Notes: a model not told the origin generated them from the letters alone. A stretch of DNA of 64,000 nucleotides from Neodiprion pinetum (GCF_021155775.2 NC_060233.1:18238537-18302536), one strand, 5' to 3'; counted from the first letter of the stretch, positions 24,539-37,413 are shown. A program made the numbers and translations.

Positions 24539-26330
24539 ATACATCGATTATATCCGAACCCACTGCAGAGTTCTACCGTTATTGCACAGTCTGCGAAGCC
24601 GCTCCTTAACGAATCCAGACTTCGAGCGTGCGAGATGATTTGGAAAAATACTCAATGTTCCCCGGTAATTTGGCGTGTCTACACGGCAGAGGAAAGATGA
24701 CTACGAGTGTGGCTAGTGGCGAGATAATTGATGTTAATCGAGAATTTTCGACAGCTGAAAAGTTACGCCACCGCCGATGACTTCGGGTGTCGGATCATGG
24801 AGTGGAATAAAAACAAAAGGTTAGAGATAATCGAGGGTTTCCCTGATCTCGGACACGTGGCGAAGGGTTCGTACCCTTCACCCTTCACCGTTCTCTGATC
24901 TCTTCCGCACGACGGCTTCCGTCAGGCAGAAAGGAACCGGAGGATGCTGTGCGCTCAGTGATATAAATAGAAATACATGCTGTGTACATATACTTACTTT
25001 ACCTCTGCGTCATGTGCGGTGCACATAATGGGTTGAATTCGGTTGGTTTTGATATACAGCCACTTACTCACCACCCTCGGGCGTTTTAAACTTCCCGTCA
25101 CGTGCTCAGCCCCAAGCTCCGTTGCATGGTTTATGGTCGAGTGATCTGGTAGGCGGGTAGGCAGGCTTATCGATACGTGCGTCTGATGGTGTTGTGTGCT
25201 TTCCTTTGTAACACTGGCATGGCAACGAATTCAACGAAGATTCTATTCGGAAATCGAATTTCTGTTTTGGTTTATAAGCCCGGCTAAGTTTATAAGACTA
25301 AGGCTATCGAAATTTCATTAGTAGTAACTCGTGACAATGACATTGCCGGTTGAGCAAGTCGGTCCTTTCATCCATTCCAAAGTCCATTCGTGGTCAGGTA
25401 CAAAGTAGTATCGATAAACTAGCACACTTGTAATTAAGGATGTGCATTAATAAAGGAGCGAGCTGAGTCTGCGGAGTACAATTGTTAAATTAGGGCCACG
25501 GTTGAATGTGCCCAAGTGCTCTCAGAAGTATACATTATTATTTTTTTTTTTTTCAGTGCAAAAATTCATTTATAGAGTAAATAGATCAACGTTTGGTTTG
25601 TGAACATGAAATTACATTATTCAAATTAGATGTTTCAAGACCGTAAGTAAGTACGAAGATGTTTGATCATTTATTCACGCTCCGGGATTCCCAGTTCCTG
25701 AGAATTTTCTTCAACATATTGTTTATATATTCAAGCACGAAAAAAGCTACTGCAGTGGCAATGGGCTGAGGTCTTATTTTAACGGGTCCCTAAACAGAAG
25801 AAAGAGGTCAATTTGTTCCATCTCTCCAGATTTCATTAGAATATTATCTTCATCTCGTAATGCTTCATGATGAAATTTTCTACCAATTCACTCGTAGATT
25901 TACCTAATCTTTTTTTTCTCAAATTTTAACGTCTGATCTGACAATTGAAAAATTTGGATTGAGGAGGTTTTCGAAATGAAACGTGAAATTCACTTAACTT
26001 GGCATGCAGCAGTTTATTATCATCACCATTTCACTGAGGTTTTCAAATGATAAGTGTCAAAATAACCCCAATTGTTGGTGAAAGTGAGCGAAGAAAGCCA
26101 ATTTAATATCTACAATATTGGGCCGCAAATGATGTAAGCAGTTACAATTTCCATGATATTTTCGAGACTATTTGTGCTTGTCTGATGAAATCTTCACCGA
26201 AACTCAGCAATGTAACTTCATCTACCGATCACGCCTTTAATTGGATATTTCACAAACCATTCCCTGAATTGTCTGATATAAATAGGACGTGACAAAGAAA
26301 TTCTAATTGTAAGTTCAAGGAGTATAAAAT
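24539..26330. other. Intronic/intergenic DNA, no gene seen
   Basis: 24700-25200 is somewhat GC-richer (CACGTG motifs, TATAAATAG near 24961) but carries no exon I can support. Confidence 0.4.
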
Positions 26331-26743
26331 TTAACCCTTTCGTGCATACATTTTTCCTTACATGCGAAATTTTGCACAGATGGGCTTTTGGGGTCGCTGA
26401 TTACGAATCTTAATTCGAAATTCGAAAATTTTCAATGGTGAATCCAACATAGCGGGCAAATAAAACAACAAGAAAATTTTTTCGGTGTGTATTAAGTTTG
26501 TGTCAAGATTGGCATTAAAATTTTCATGGTAGATTAGCAGAAGACGATTTTTTTTTCTTGGAAAAGTACGAATCTCGACCATTTGTTTACATGTGCTATT
26601 TTTGCAATAAATAAATAAATAAGTAAATTTTGTAGGTTTTTTAGACTCAGAACCACGTGAAAAGAAAGAACTTGGCAGTTGTTACCAATAAAATAGTTTT
26701 ATAAATGAAAAGTTGCAAAGAAAAACGCAAATTAAAGGGTTAA
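26331..26743 (+). mobile_element. Family B piggyBac-like MITE, complete copy B1
   Basis: The element is bounded by TTAA at both ends with short CCCTTT/AAAGGG termini (TTAACCCTTT ... AAAGGGTTAA), 413 bp in all. TTAA target sites and terminal CCC are hallmarks of the piggyBac superfamily. The interior contains 'TTTGGGGTCGCTGATTACGA' and 'CCATTTGTTTACATGTGCTA', shared with copies at 21480, 43744 and 59931. It has no transposase, so it must be mobilised in trans. Confidence 0.8.
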
Positions 26744-26984
26744 AAGGAATGAATTACTGGTGAGGTATAAGCGTATCACAGAACTTGGCTGTGCTTCGAA
26801 ATTCTTTGCAAAGTCCACACGCAAACACCGAAGCAGCAGCGATATTGGCTACTTGAATGGAATATCGAATACCATTCATGATTGAATAGAAAGTTTTCGT
26901 CTCTTGAGCACCCGATGTAAGAATGTATGTAGATGAATGTTTACGTGTTGGAATCTTACGCTTCCGATGGGAAGCCACGCAAGA

Positions 26985-27171
26985 CGGTCAAAAGCCGTCT
27001 AATAAATGATATGCGGATGTGCAGTATCATTAGTTACGAGAAAATGCATTGTTGGAGATATAAATTTGAAAAACTGGTGATTTCGAAAAATTAACAACGG
27101 AGCCAGGAATCGACCTGGTATCTAGAGATGCTTGACCGGAGCCTTACTCCACTAGACCACCTAGCCGCCCT
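26985..27171 (-). mobile_element. tRNA-derived SINE, minus strand
   Basis: Read on the minus strand, the head has a tRNA-like A box (TAGGTGGTCTAGTGGA, about 27148-27163), a B box (GGTCGATTCC, 27106-27115) and a T-arm-like stem CCAGG/CCTGG. The acceptor stem does not pair and the T loop is one base short, so it is not a working tRNA gene. An unrelated AT-rich body follows to about 26985, near a small GACGG/CCGTC hairpin. I could not fix the ends or a target duplication. Confidence 0.55.
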
Positions 27172-28073
27172 GACTCTGTTGTCGTTAATTCCTCTCATCA
27201 AATGTAAATATTGATCCTAGCGTAAAAATGATAATAACCAAACTTGTGGGAAATTAAATTTCCAACAACTTTGGATTCTGCCATTTTTGCTCTAAGGTTG
27301 TAAATTAACGAGTTATTTCAGAAAAACGAAAAAATTGAACTTTAAATCAAGATGGCGGCGAACGCAGTGGCGGGATTTTCCCCAAAATCGAGATTTAGAC
27401 TTCCAACCACCTCCCCCCAAAGTTAAAAAGAAAAAAAAATCGCTCCCCCTAATTATTTCCATTTAAGGCTATTTTTATGTCTATCTCGACTGGACTACCA
27501 TAACCTCACACGCTGTGTGCGGTTGAATTTGAACCAACGTATACAACACGAGCATGTCCGATGATCAGCGGGCGGTTGAACCAGGAGCTGGAGTTTACGC
27601 GCCCATAATATCGCATTAATGAGCCCACGCGCATGGTGCGTGTGCATCGGCTATTTTCATCTGTCGTATAAGGATAACACACTTGCACGCGTACGCGTCA
27701 TGCGTGCATAACCGGTCATCGCGTTCATTCAAACACAGCGCGGAGCACGAAGCGTCTGAATACTGCAATTCTTGCCATTCGCTTGAGGCGATTTCTCCCC
27801 TCAGTTGTGTCTTGTACGTTTTTCCCTTGGTAGATATCCTCGATGATGGTAGCTTGATGATTGTGCCTAGTATACCGCTGTTGGATAGCGGTACTGGCAA
27901 TTATTCACATGGTGCGATTCAACTTTGTGAAAAAGAAAAGATTGCGTTACCAGCTATCGTCTGCGTTACGGTGATCGAGAGCTTGGTAGGGATTTGTTGA
28001 AGCTATGGATACTTCCTTCACTTATTTGCCCCCGCTAAATATGGCAATACGCGTTTTATCTTTGTTCAAACAA
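27172..28073. other. Intronic/intergenic DNA, no gene confirmed
   Basis: A 105-codon + frame (27683-28000) overlaps a 94-codon minus frame, and neither has a recognisable domain or splice context. The rest is unremarkable. Confidence 0.4.
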
Positions 28074-28418
28074 CAGTAGAGCCTCCATTATACGAATTAG
28101 TTGGAACCGAGCCTAGTTTAGATAATCAAAAGTTAGGATATCCGAAATGGAGTTTTTATCTTAAGGTGTAATGATGTACAACACAAATTTAAATCGGTAA
28201 ACAGTCCGTATTAAACATCTGAATACATGTTGAACCTCTTTCAAAAATCGAACGCTTATTTTATTACTTTCGTTTTATCTAGTCGTCTTTTGTCGATTGA
28301 CGAACGTCTGATCCATATTGTTCAGCGAGCAACGATATATATTTTGCACTAAAAATGTAGTTCTTGAGCCGACGTTCGGATAAATCAAGTGATGGTTCGG
28401 ATAATCGAGATTCTGCTG
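28074..28418. mobile_element. pogo/Tigger-like MITE
   Basis: The ends are CAGTAGAGCCTCCATTATAC plus GAA on the left and, in reverse complement on the right, CAGCAGAATCTCGATTATCC plus GAA. The CAG terminus with a 'CTCGATTATCCGAA'-type inverted repeat is characteristic of pogo-class Tc1/mariner relatives. The 345-bp interior is non-coding. A flanking TA is present only on the right. Confidence 0.7.
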
Positions 28419-31400
28419 TAATGCTATTCTCATATTTTTATAAAGGATACAGTATGATACAGACCTAGTGATGCACGTTGTTTAGGTAAAGTACTTGAGG
28501 CATAAGCGATTTTCAGCTGTTATAACAATTTGGCACCAAAATTGAGCTGTTTTTATTCGCTTTAATCGTGTCATATAAGAAGTAACTGATTGCAAACGTA
28601 AGTAATAATACTCATTAAAACATGAATAAGTTACCACCGAGAGGAACGGAATTTCCAAAACTCCAGACAACGAAACTATTTGTTGAATCTACACCGAATT
28701 GATTTTTTACACTCAAATTAATTAAAAGACGTGGTACAAATAAGATTTCAAACCAAAAAAAGAAAGTTGTATAAAGTGAAGAGAAGTTGACTTACAATTG
28801 ATTCCAAGAAATATTGAAAACTTCAAGTTAAACCAAAAATTTGTTACGGGCTCTACGGTGATTAACCATTAACTGTTTAAAACACAAAAATAGTTAGTAA
28901 AATGCGCACTTGGCTCGTTATAACTCACACCGAAGATTATTTCTTGTGACCGCATTTATTTCACAAAAATTCCCCAGATGCCGTCAATAAGTAGAATTTT
29001 TTTTTTTTCGTTAATTTGTTAATCCGACTCCATTTCCGACTTATGAGGACATAATTTGATGTAAAATTTTCCAATCTACACGATGGTCAAGTCATGTTCA
29101 TCTGTCGATAGCAGTTTTTGATGAAAACGCGAAGCCCGTCAAATTTTGCTATTTTCTCGAAACATCGACTATGCCGCTCAATAATGACTTCAGATCTGAG
29201 TTTCTGAGGGAAACGAAAACCCCTACAGACAAAAATGCAGCCACGTACCGAACATTTTCAATTCAGACCTGTTCTAACTAGACACGAAACTTGAGTTTAA
29301 CTTTCAATCTTCTTGTTTTCTTACAATATCACTCTTTTCTCTCTAGGTTGAAATGACTAAATATACCAATACTTAAAAAAAATGTATTCGATGCATTTTC
29401 ATTTAATTATTAATATTTTCACTATCACCGACTGATTCTTCTTCTCTCTACAACTTCATATCCATACTTTGCTTTCCTTTCTTCTGCATCCAATTGTATT
29501 TCCTGCTTTCAGTACCTGTAAATAATATTGTTGTTGTATATCTTCGGCCTCTCCGTGCCTTACTCAACATTTAATGAGTAGTAATAAAGGCATCTCTCTT
29601 TTGCGCGGGCTCTCTTATCTTCTTTGTATTGAATATCTGTAATTATTCTCACCTCTTCTAAATTTACATAATGTATGCTCTCCCTATCTCTTTCCCTTTT
29701 CTAATTTTCTTGTGTTAATTTCAAGACATTCGCGTGTGATTTCTTTCGTAGTTCCTATTTATAGACATCCGTTCACCAGTTAGTCCAGTTCCAAGACCGA
29801 GAGTCTGGTACTCGAGGAGTGACGTTTGATGATAGATGCGGCGCCATGCGGTTATTATTTTTAATTTCTTTTCTTTACCTTTTTCTCCTGCTTTCTCCAT
29901 CGGTATTATCTGTTCCTCGTACTTATATGTTCTACATGCGCTATAGCTGTGTATAGCTAATCAATGCGAAGTTTGCTTCGCATACGTGCGACTGTGTTAT
30001 TAAATGAATGGCTCTAAACTTGACGATATCAAATTTACATAAAAGGATGTAAGCAGGTCCAATTGATTGAGACTGTTGTCCGTTTTCATCATTTCATAGC
30101 GATTATTGTGGCAAGTTGCGAAGAAACGAACCGAAAAAAAACTGAAATATAGAGAAACAAGTCGTATTATAAATAACGGCCTGTACATCTGGTTACGCAA
30201 GTCGAAATGCGAGGTGTATGATCAGCTTCAAGGGGCAGCAAAGTACCGTAGAAAAAACGCTAAAATTCATATTTGGAAAGTAAAGCAAAGTATTAGAAAG
30301 CGATAGAAAAAAAAAATATTACATATAGGTGAAATTTATGTAATACTTTTAAATTTGTCGATTGAAAATACGCTTGAATGAAATCGGAAAAAGAAAAACC
30401 TGCTATTTCAGAATGAATCTCAAACATTAGATCCTATGATCGCCATTTCACCAATAGTGGTATTATTTTATAAGTACACTTTTTTACGATTCACTTGAAG
30501 TTTAATTCAACATAAAGGGATGGCGATGTGCTTAGACGAGTGTTTAAACAAGACGACGATCCCAGTCAACGAACAACAACATCATACAGTAAATGATAAC
30601 GTCTATTAACTGAAGTTTCAATTCCGATTCAGTGCAATGTCAGTTATCGAAAAGCCGGCAACCTGTTATTGTTTCTGGAATTATTCGGTTTCACACTAAC
30701 AAACGTGTTACTCTGAACAATTTTACCATACCGTTCGAAATTTGACGAAGCATTCTACAGAATGACACTGGAATTTTCCAATTGATCCGAATTGATCAGT
30801 GTTGCTAGTTCGCACATCTTAGTTCGATACAAAGATCATCTAATCGAGTGCACGTGCATCAGCAGAGATGAATATTGCATCTGGAGTCTCGCTCCAAGTA
30901 CTAAAAGTACCAGAACTCAGAACGCGCTGCAGTCATGAGTTACCGTTAGTTCATTTGGCCTCAAGATTCATCCGCGTTACTCCGACCGATCATCAACAGA
31001 GAACGGGCTCTTTTTCTGCCTCTTCACCTTTCTCACAGCCGATACAGGCTGTGGCATCAGCGCCGGTTTGCATATGCAGTATTAAACACGCTGCATGCAG
31101 ACGGTACTCCAGTTTCAATGTTAGGATTCACTGCCATTTCTGTCCAGTCCAGACTCGGCAATTCGATAAATTCTATGGTTTTCATTGGGTTTTGCTTCAG
31201 ATATACATACGTAAATTAATTCTGCGACAGCTAATTTTTTTTTCTCTCTAGCCAGTTACGTTGGAAATTAATTGTAATTGGAAAATTTCAGCTCGCTGCG
31301 CGCTAATTACGGCACAATGACATAAACTGCGAAGACACACCAGTGTTCATTTGAGGGGTTACTCTCACATCTCAATGACTTTTTTTTGAAATTTTTTTTT

Positions 31401-31432
31401 TCTTTCGTTGTTATATTCATTTCATAATTTCA

Positions 31433-31440
<8 letters not shown>
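28419..31440. other. Intronic/intergenic DNA, no gene confirmed
   Basis: Mostly AT-rich. Near 30796 there is TCAGTG with a DPE-like CGATAC at the right downstream distance, then an ATG at 30868 opening a 127-codon frame. The frame is not recognisable and its nearest donors are weak, so I list it only as a possibility. Confidence 0.4.

Positions 31441-31465
<25 letters not shown>
31441..31465 (+). repeat. (AC)n microsatellite
   Basis: About 12 perfect AC units. Confidence 0.9.
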
Positions 31466-31576
31466 TGAGAAGCCGGTTAAGCGGCGCCTTAAAGACTTAT
31501 TCACGATGGGAAAGAGTATCTGCCGCGGACAATGAGTGAGCGGCTATCATGAAAACAGAGATAATAACGCAGAAGA

Positions 31577-31937
31577 TGTACACTTGGGGAAAATGAATCT
31601 GAGACGGCTCATTTTTTACACTAGACAGTTATGTTGGCAACAGAGAGAAACCTACAGCGCCATTGTCGGCCGAGCGCGAAACAAACTCTATCAATCAATA
31701 AACATAATGTAACCCATGACAGTCGAATCTAACCTTGAAATACGTGTCCATCCAACACGTCATTATCCCCACGTATTCTAAGGTTAGATTTGACGGTCAT
31801 GGGTTATGTTATGTTTATTGAGATTGAGTTAGTTTCGCGCTCGGCCGACTATGGCGCTGTAGGGGTCTGTGTGTTGCCAACATAACTGTCTAGTGTAAAA
31901 AATTAGCCATCTCAGATTCATTGTCCCCAAGCGTACA
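31577..31937. mobile_element. Foldback element, family E, copy E1 (361 bp)
   Basis: The arms of about 155 bp are inverted copies. The left contains GAATCTGAGACGGCTCATTT, 'ACACTAGACAGTTATGTTGG' and 'TGTCGGCCGAGCGCGAAAC'; the right contains the complements, ending TTCATTGTCCCCAAGCGTAC. The loop of about 45 bp itself carries ACACGT/ACGTG inverted pieces. Almost the entire element would form one hairpin if transcribed. Confidence 0.8.
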
Positions 31938-33035
31938 TATGTACTTGAAACGGGGTTGCAGCCTCGGGTGCAGCTACAAGGAGGACGTTATAATTGCATA
32001 TTGATTCGATTGAGAAGAAAATTAAGCCCTAAAAGTTGGGCACCACCGGGTGCACTCAAGTACATTGGGTATACATAATCGTATTATACATGTACATAAA
32101 AATATATATGTATATATGTACGAGTATATTGTAATTATATACGTCATAAACGTCGTCATAATACATCATGCGTGACGGACAAACATTGTAGACACTTCTC
32201 TGTTTTAGTGCATTTGCATTCGTAGCCATACGAACCCACACACGTACGCACATATTGTTTCAGTATCGCATCACAGAGTAAAACGTGTACAGTGAGAATC
32301 CCGTGAGCCATAAATAGACTCGAAAGGTCATTTTACATTTATGTGAATTACGAGGTCAACCAGAGAAGGTTATATTTTCTCACTCGTGCCTAGCGAGAAG
32401 CACTATTTGACTATTACAACACTATCTACGAGTATACTTAATTTCTCTGGCTGTTCTTTCTCTTTTGTTCTTTCCGCTCTCGTGTTAATATTTGTGAAAT
32501 AAGAAATTGAAGGGAAACAAGCGGAAAGCAAATAAAAGACGTCACTCGTCCAAGCTGAATATACGCTCGGCATGAGGCGATTTTTATTGACACTGCACGT
32601 GAGGATTTGAACCCGTTGAACTCTCAGCGCGTTTTTCAATTGGGTATGACAATAATAATTGATTTACATCCAGCCAATAGGGAACGAGTGAGCGATAGCT
32701 TAACAGGTCAACATTTGACAATGACGTCATGCTGTTGTGTTTTACTGCCGGTTTAACGTTGAGAAACCATTTGTCGTTACAATCGTAGGCACGTGTGTTG
32801 TATGCAGACGTAGTTCTCACTATGTGCATGATCCGGTACGAATAGGAAAAGATGGTGGGATTTGGAAAACCTAACCATCGATTCAGATTACTGGTCCAGT
32901 CGAAGATGCTTGGATTTAAAGTATTCGGCCTGGAATGTGTTATTTGTCTTGGCTCGGTGCAGTTTAAGTTCTGTTTCTGTGAATTTGCGGTTTCCTTAAC
33001 AAGCTACACTGATAGGTAGTGTATCTTTTGTGAAA
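31938..33035. other. Intronic/intergenic DNA, no gene seen
   Basis: Contains AT-dinucleotide-rich sequence (32090-32130) and otherwise nothing recognisable. Confidence 0.4.
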
Positions 33036-33462
33036 TACACTGCCCGCCGAAAGTTTGATTTCACCAGTCGAAATTTCTTGCCGCGTTCAAAGTTAAATAG
33101 CGGACTCGAAAATGAAGATAACCAAATCAAATAAAATCGTACGAAACTTTGTAAAAGACGAAAATATAGGTTTTGATATCCTATTTAAGTTGACCGTCGA
33201 AATACCCGAGGGAAAATTTTTTGATAAGCTGTGGGGTATTGGACGGCTAAAAAATAGGCGAAAAATGGCCATGTTCAAAAGTACGTATCGGGGTTGAAAA
33301 AAAATCGTAGAGAATTTTCTAAAAACGCAAACTGAAGGTAAATTTGTCCTCTTTAAAACCCCACTTGGTAAATTTCATTATCTTAATTTCCATTCCGATA
33401 TCCAACTTTTAGTGTGGCAAGAAATTTCGACTGGTGTACTCAAACTTTTGGCCGGAAGTATA
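33036..33462. mobile_element. Tc1/mariner-like MITE
   Basis: Inverted ends of about 45 bp: left TACACTGCCCGCCGAAAGTT then 'CACCAGTCGAAATTTCTTGCC'; right 'GGCAAGAAATTTCGACTGG' then ACTCAAACTTTTGGCCGGAA followed by GTA. 'CACTGCCGGCCAAAAGTTTG' is a common end type among Tc1-like elements. TA lies at both edges. The 61-codon frames on both strands inside it are not transposase. Confidence 0.75.
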
Positions 33463-33644
33463 TCTACGAAACTGTTGATGCTAATTTGAGCAGATTTCCA
33501 ATGGAAATTGAACAACACTTATGTGTGTTACAGTTCCAGCATTGAAATGTATGATATAACATTTAGAATATCCGTTAAGTAAATATATTCAATTCTGAAG
33601 GAGTCTCGAAGCCTTTGACGACGCGAATTACAATTTTTCGCCAC

Positions 33645-33877
33645 GTACACACGGGGAAATGAATTCTGAGCCAGCTAACTTTTTCGACAAGTCGGTTATA
33701 TCGGCAATGCAGAATTTGCGTGCAGCGCCACAGGCTCAATGTTCAAATGGGTTATGTTATGTTATGTTTACAAAGATTGAGCTTGTTTCTGTGGTGCTGC
33801 GCGCTAATTCTGCATTGCCAACGCGACTAACGTGTTAAAAAAGTTGGCCGTCTCAGAATTCATTACCCCGTGTATAC
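33645..33877. mobile_element. Foldback element, family E, copy E2 (233 bp)
   Basis: The arms begin ACACGGGGAAATGAATTCTG and end CAGAATTCATTACCCCGTGT, with further pairing through 'GGCAATGCAGAATT' and 'AATTCTGCATTGCC'. It shares the end design and phrases with E1 ('GGGGAAATGAAT-CTGAG', 'GTTATGTTATGTTTA'), 1.7 kb upstream. Confidence 0.75.
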
Positions 33878-34214
33878 CTACAGATACTTTCGATTTGTAC
33901 CGTTCGAGATTTGGGTCGATCAGTAGCCAGTAGACGTCGGTGGATTCCAATATGAATTTCATCCAGCTGGCTTAAATAGTTTTGGAGATATCTTGAAAAG
34001 AATCAATAATTTCGTTTAAACGACGCGGATGGATAGTTCAGTTCTTATGCTATGGAATCAACGCGATATTCAATTGCTTGTGAAAAGTAAAGTGAAGATT
34101 GATCTGTTTTTGAAAATAGAAACCAATCTTCCACAAATTTAAGTAAATCGACCAATCGTCGACTTCGGTCGATCAGTTACTTCGTCTAATCTCATTTTTC
34201 CTCATCTTTTCCAG

Positions 34215-34364
34215 CCAAAATGTGTCAAGGCTCGAGCCCTCTACGACAACATTGCAGAGGCACCTGACGAATTGGCTTTTCGGAAGGGAGACGTCTTGAC
34301 AGTTCTCGAACAGAATACTTCTGGCTTGGAGGGATGGTGGCTCTGCGCACTCAGGGGAAGACAG
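34215..34364 (+). CDS. p130CAS: p130Cas/BCAR1 SH3-domain exon
   Basis: This is an internal coding exon of the Cas scaffold protein, which sits at integrin adhesions and, through its N-terminal SH3 domain, binds proline-rich partners such as FAK and C3G. The 50 codons start PKCVKARALYDNIAEAPDEL, continue with AFRKGDVLTVLEQNT, and end EGWWLCALRGRQ. ALYDN is the SH3 ALYDY motif, the acidic run is the RT loop, and WW contains the conserved binding tryptophan. The wording is close to vertebrate Cas/NEDD9 SH3 domains. The acceptor is a strong T/C tract ending CCAG and the donor is CAG|GTACGA. Both ends are phase 0. It carries no ATG start of its own. The rest of the SH3 fold is supplied by the exon at 41973. 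Confidence 0.95.
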
Positions 34365-36713
34365 GTACGACCTAAAAATTTACCAGCTATCAAATCCTCC
34401 TTAATAGCGGAATTAGTTTTACGAAAATGTGACTAATCAAAACATAATTTCTATTGAAAATTTTCATCAAATTCACATGTACCTACAACGCCTAAACTTG
34501 TCATATTGCGTGATAAGGCGTGACGAAAGATGTGTTTTTAACGAAAATGTCCGCAAATCGGTTTTCAAAACTGGACTTTATACCCTAAACCTTACATAAA
34601 CCGCTGAGTGATCGAAATCCATTGAAAAAGTATGTTACATCAAGAGCTTGAAACTGAACAGACAACACTTTTTTCGATTTTTGTATGCTTACAGTCTGAA
34701 CGAATTTTTATTAGTCATTTTTCAAATGCTTGGTTCCATAGCATGTCATCTAAGTGTAGTCACCAATTTTTTTTTTTGTCAGAAAACGTCTGATACGGAA
34801 AAATGACTTTAATTTTTTGCAATCAATTTTCTTTGGTGCTACATAGTGATACTAATTGAAAATAATTTTTTTCCTGGTGTATCGTTTCACGTGTTTTCAA
34901 CAGTCTCGGATTAGCACATCCACTCAGAGATAATCGATAGCAAAATGAAGCCTTCTGAATAACGACGTATCAAAACAAGATAATCTGGTGCAAGCTTTCG
35001 GAACATCTATCGGAATAATAACAATTATTGATCTTAACAAAAATTTCAAGAATTTTGATACACTGAAAATTGATTAATATTACAGAAAAAAAAAACATTA
35101 TACGAACATTTCGATATCCAGAAAAAGAGACTAGTTGGTTAATCGAATGAATTGGAATTCATTTTTTCATATTAATACTTCTAGGATTTATACTCTGAAA
35201 ATTACGATCGATAGTGATATTTCATATCGCAATGTACGAAAATACGTTTTATTCCCGTGTTCATGACGGAGATATTGAAAAACTGACACGCAAATGCGTG
35301 TTTCGTATACTCCTACGAGATTTCTTTCTTGGACTGCTTTGAGACATAGATGTCGCAACGTAAGAAAAAACGCCTAAAAAAAATGTTTCTTCTACGCGCA
35401 GGTTTACCGTCAAATGGATCTGCATTCAGAATAGACGAAGTAGATTGTATGGTGCGTCATTTGGTTTTGCCAAAAAGACGCCGCACGTATCAACAAGAGA
35501 CATGTAAGAGACGGCGAGTGATATATTTTCTAATGTATTCTCTTGGAAGAAAGTAAATGAATGAAAATATATTCATTACGAATAATTTTCTAGTACGGTT
35601 TTTCAACTTCTATTTTATACGTATTGTGCACCACAGCAATTTTCACGGTGTTTTCACACGCAAGTTTCCAGAAATAGTCTCACTTTCGCAGAAAAGGAAT
35701 ATCGCGTCTTATATTAGATCGAGCTTTGTCGGTTATATTGTCTTAGAAAGTGATCGAATCCGAGAATTAGGCATGAGCATATAATGTAAACGATGAAACA
35801 TGAAAAATACTTTTTTACCATTTGGTCCACTGTGTTGCGCCAAAGAAAATCGATCGAAACAAAAGAAATCAGTTTTTCTAGGTCAGACGTTTCCTAAAAA
35901 AAAGTTTGGCGTTTGTACCTCGATGGGAAACTGACATATGAAAAATGATCAAAATTTTTTCCATCGAATTGTAACACACAAACATTAAACAATAATATTC
36001 TTCCAACACTTACTTACGAAGACTGTAGAGCGAGTGTAAGGTGCCGTATATCCGAATAGTTCCGTAAAATGATGTGACTCGGTTATACTATTTTTTTTCT
36101 AGCTGTGAGCTCTGAATGTGATGTCATTTTCCATCAAATTCTGTCATTCGGAGAAAAAGGTGAAAATTAAAATTAAGAAATCACTCTCTTCTTGGTTATT
36201 TGAGTTACATCTGTAGACCTAATATTGAGCATGAATTAGGGTTTCGGTATGAGAGAACTTTAAACCAATTTTGAGCAAACTGCCCGACGGATGCCGATCG
36301 GATATTTTTACAAGATTATGGCTCTTTGTATGCATATTATACGTTAGTGAATTATAAAAGGCGAGCGATCTCTTGGCGCGTACTATACGTTAGTAGGATC
36401 AGAACGAAAATTTCTGTGAAAAAATATTTTTCACAAAAACTAAGATGATTTTTTTACATTTGCTTTTCATTTCTTAACTTCCTTCCGTCTTTCAAGACTA
36501 ACGATTTTATAGACACACGCTTTACTTATATTTCTGAAAAACAGTCTCACCTCGATTAAAAAAAAAATACGATGTACAATTCGCATGCATGAATCAGCAT
36601 CGATGTAACCAAAACTACTATACTTGCCGCCTCCGAATTTGTATCTTGATTTGGATTAATGGTTATATGATCCATTCTACTAAAAGTGCTGGTATTTTGA
36701 CAAGGATTGCATC

Positions 36714-37413
36714 TTAAGGGATAGTCTCAGTGTGACACTCCGAAAAATCACTGATTTTCGCGAATTTTTTTTTTAATGTTCACATAAACTAATCGGTCCG
36801 GTTTTTTTTTCATAAATAAAAACGTTTATGAAGAATACAAAATGATTTTTTTAAAGTTTATTTATTGAGTGCATCATTGTTGTATAAATTGTTGTAATTT
36901 CACGTGAAAAAAAAAGGTGCTGCACGGTTTCCACGATGACGGCCGCAATTTTGATCTGAAAAAAAAATTTCAAAAAGATTATTGATCTGTAGGAAAGTCG
37001 CTATCGCGCTATGGAGGGTTTTTTTTTTTCAAATTTGACAAAATGGCTGCGGTTTGAACAAAAAGTGTCGAATGTGGCCCTTTTTTTCGACAGTTTTTCG
37101 TAAAAAAAATAGGAAGTTTTCAAAAAAAAAAAAAAAGCTTCCATAGCGTGATAGAGAATGACGTTTAAAATGTTCTCCCGAAATTGGAACTAGATATCTT
37201 TAAAACTCTTCCTTTGAGAGTGGAAACCGTTTTGAAAAACACCATTCTGAGAAAAACGCGTTTAAAGATTGAAGTTGGAAAAGTTTATATAAATTGTTTA
37301 CTTACGATCAATCGGCGATGCCAGGTCTTGATTTTTTTCTTGGGGGTTTCTCTCGTACGTACAAAAAAAAAAAAACAATTTTTTGAAAATTTCACACTGA
37401 GACGATCCCTTAA
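36714..37413. mobile_element. TTAA-flanked MITE T2 (inverted relative of T1)
   Basis: TTAA at 36714-36717 and 37410-37413 encloses inverted ends GGGATAGTCTCAGTGTGA and, in reverse complement, GGGATCGTCTCAGTGTGA. The interior has long A/T tracts, and a core at 37222-37268 is the reverse complement of the T1 core at 2877-2925. The element is 700 bp and non-coding. Confidence 0.8.

Larger units (their letters stand above)
4800..34214 (+). other. p130CAS: Putative intron 1 of p130CAS (about 29 kb)
   Basis: If the start exon at 4779-4799 is correct, this whole stretch is one phase-0 intron. I found no convincing coding exon in it on either strand, and it holds many of the mobile elements listed separately. 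The 3' end is a strong acceptor: TCTAAT branch-point-like sequence, then a T/C-rich tract ending TTTTCCAG at 34214. Confidence 0.35.

Noticed and set aside
30796..31251. TCAGTG initiator with DPE-like CGATAC and a 127-codon frame starting at 30868 as p130CAS start exon
   Set aside because: Phase-0 donors exist after 10 or 13 codons, but both are weak, and the long frame is unrecognisable. The 4779 exon has better context.
32604..32620. Perfect tRNA B-box-like sequence (GGGTTCAAATCC on the minus strand)
   Set aside because: No A box or T stem around it.
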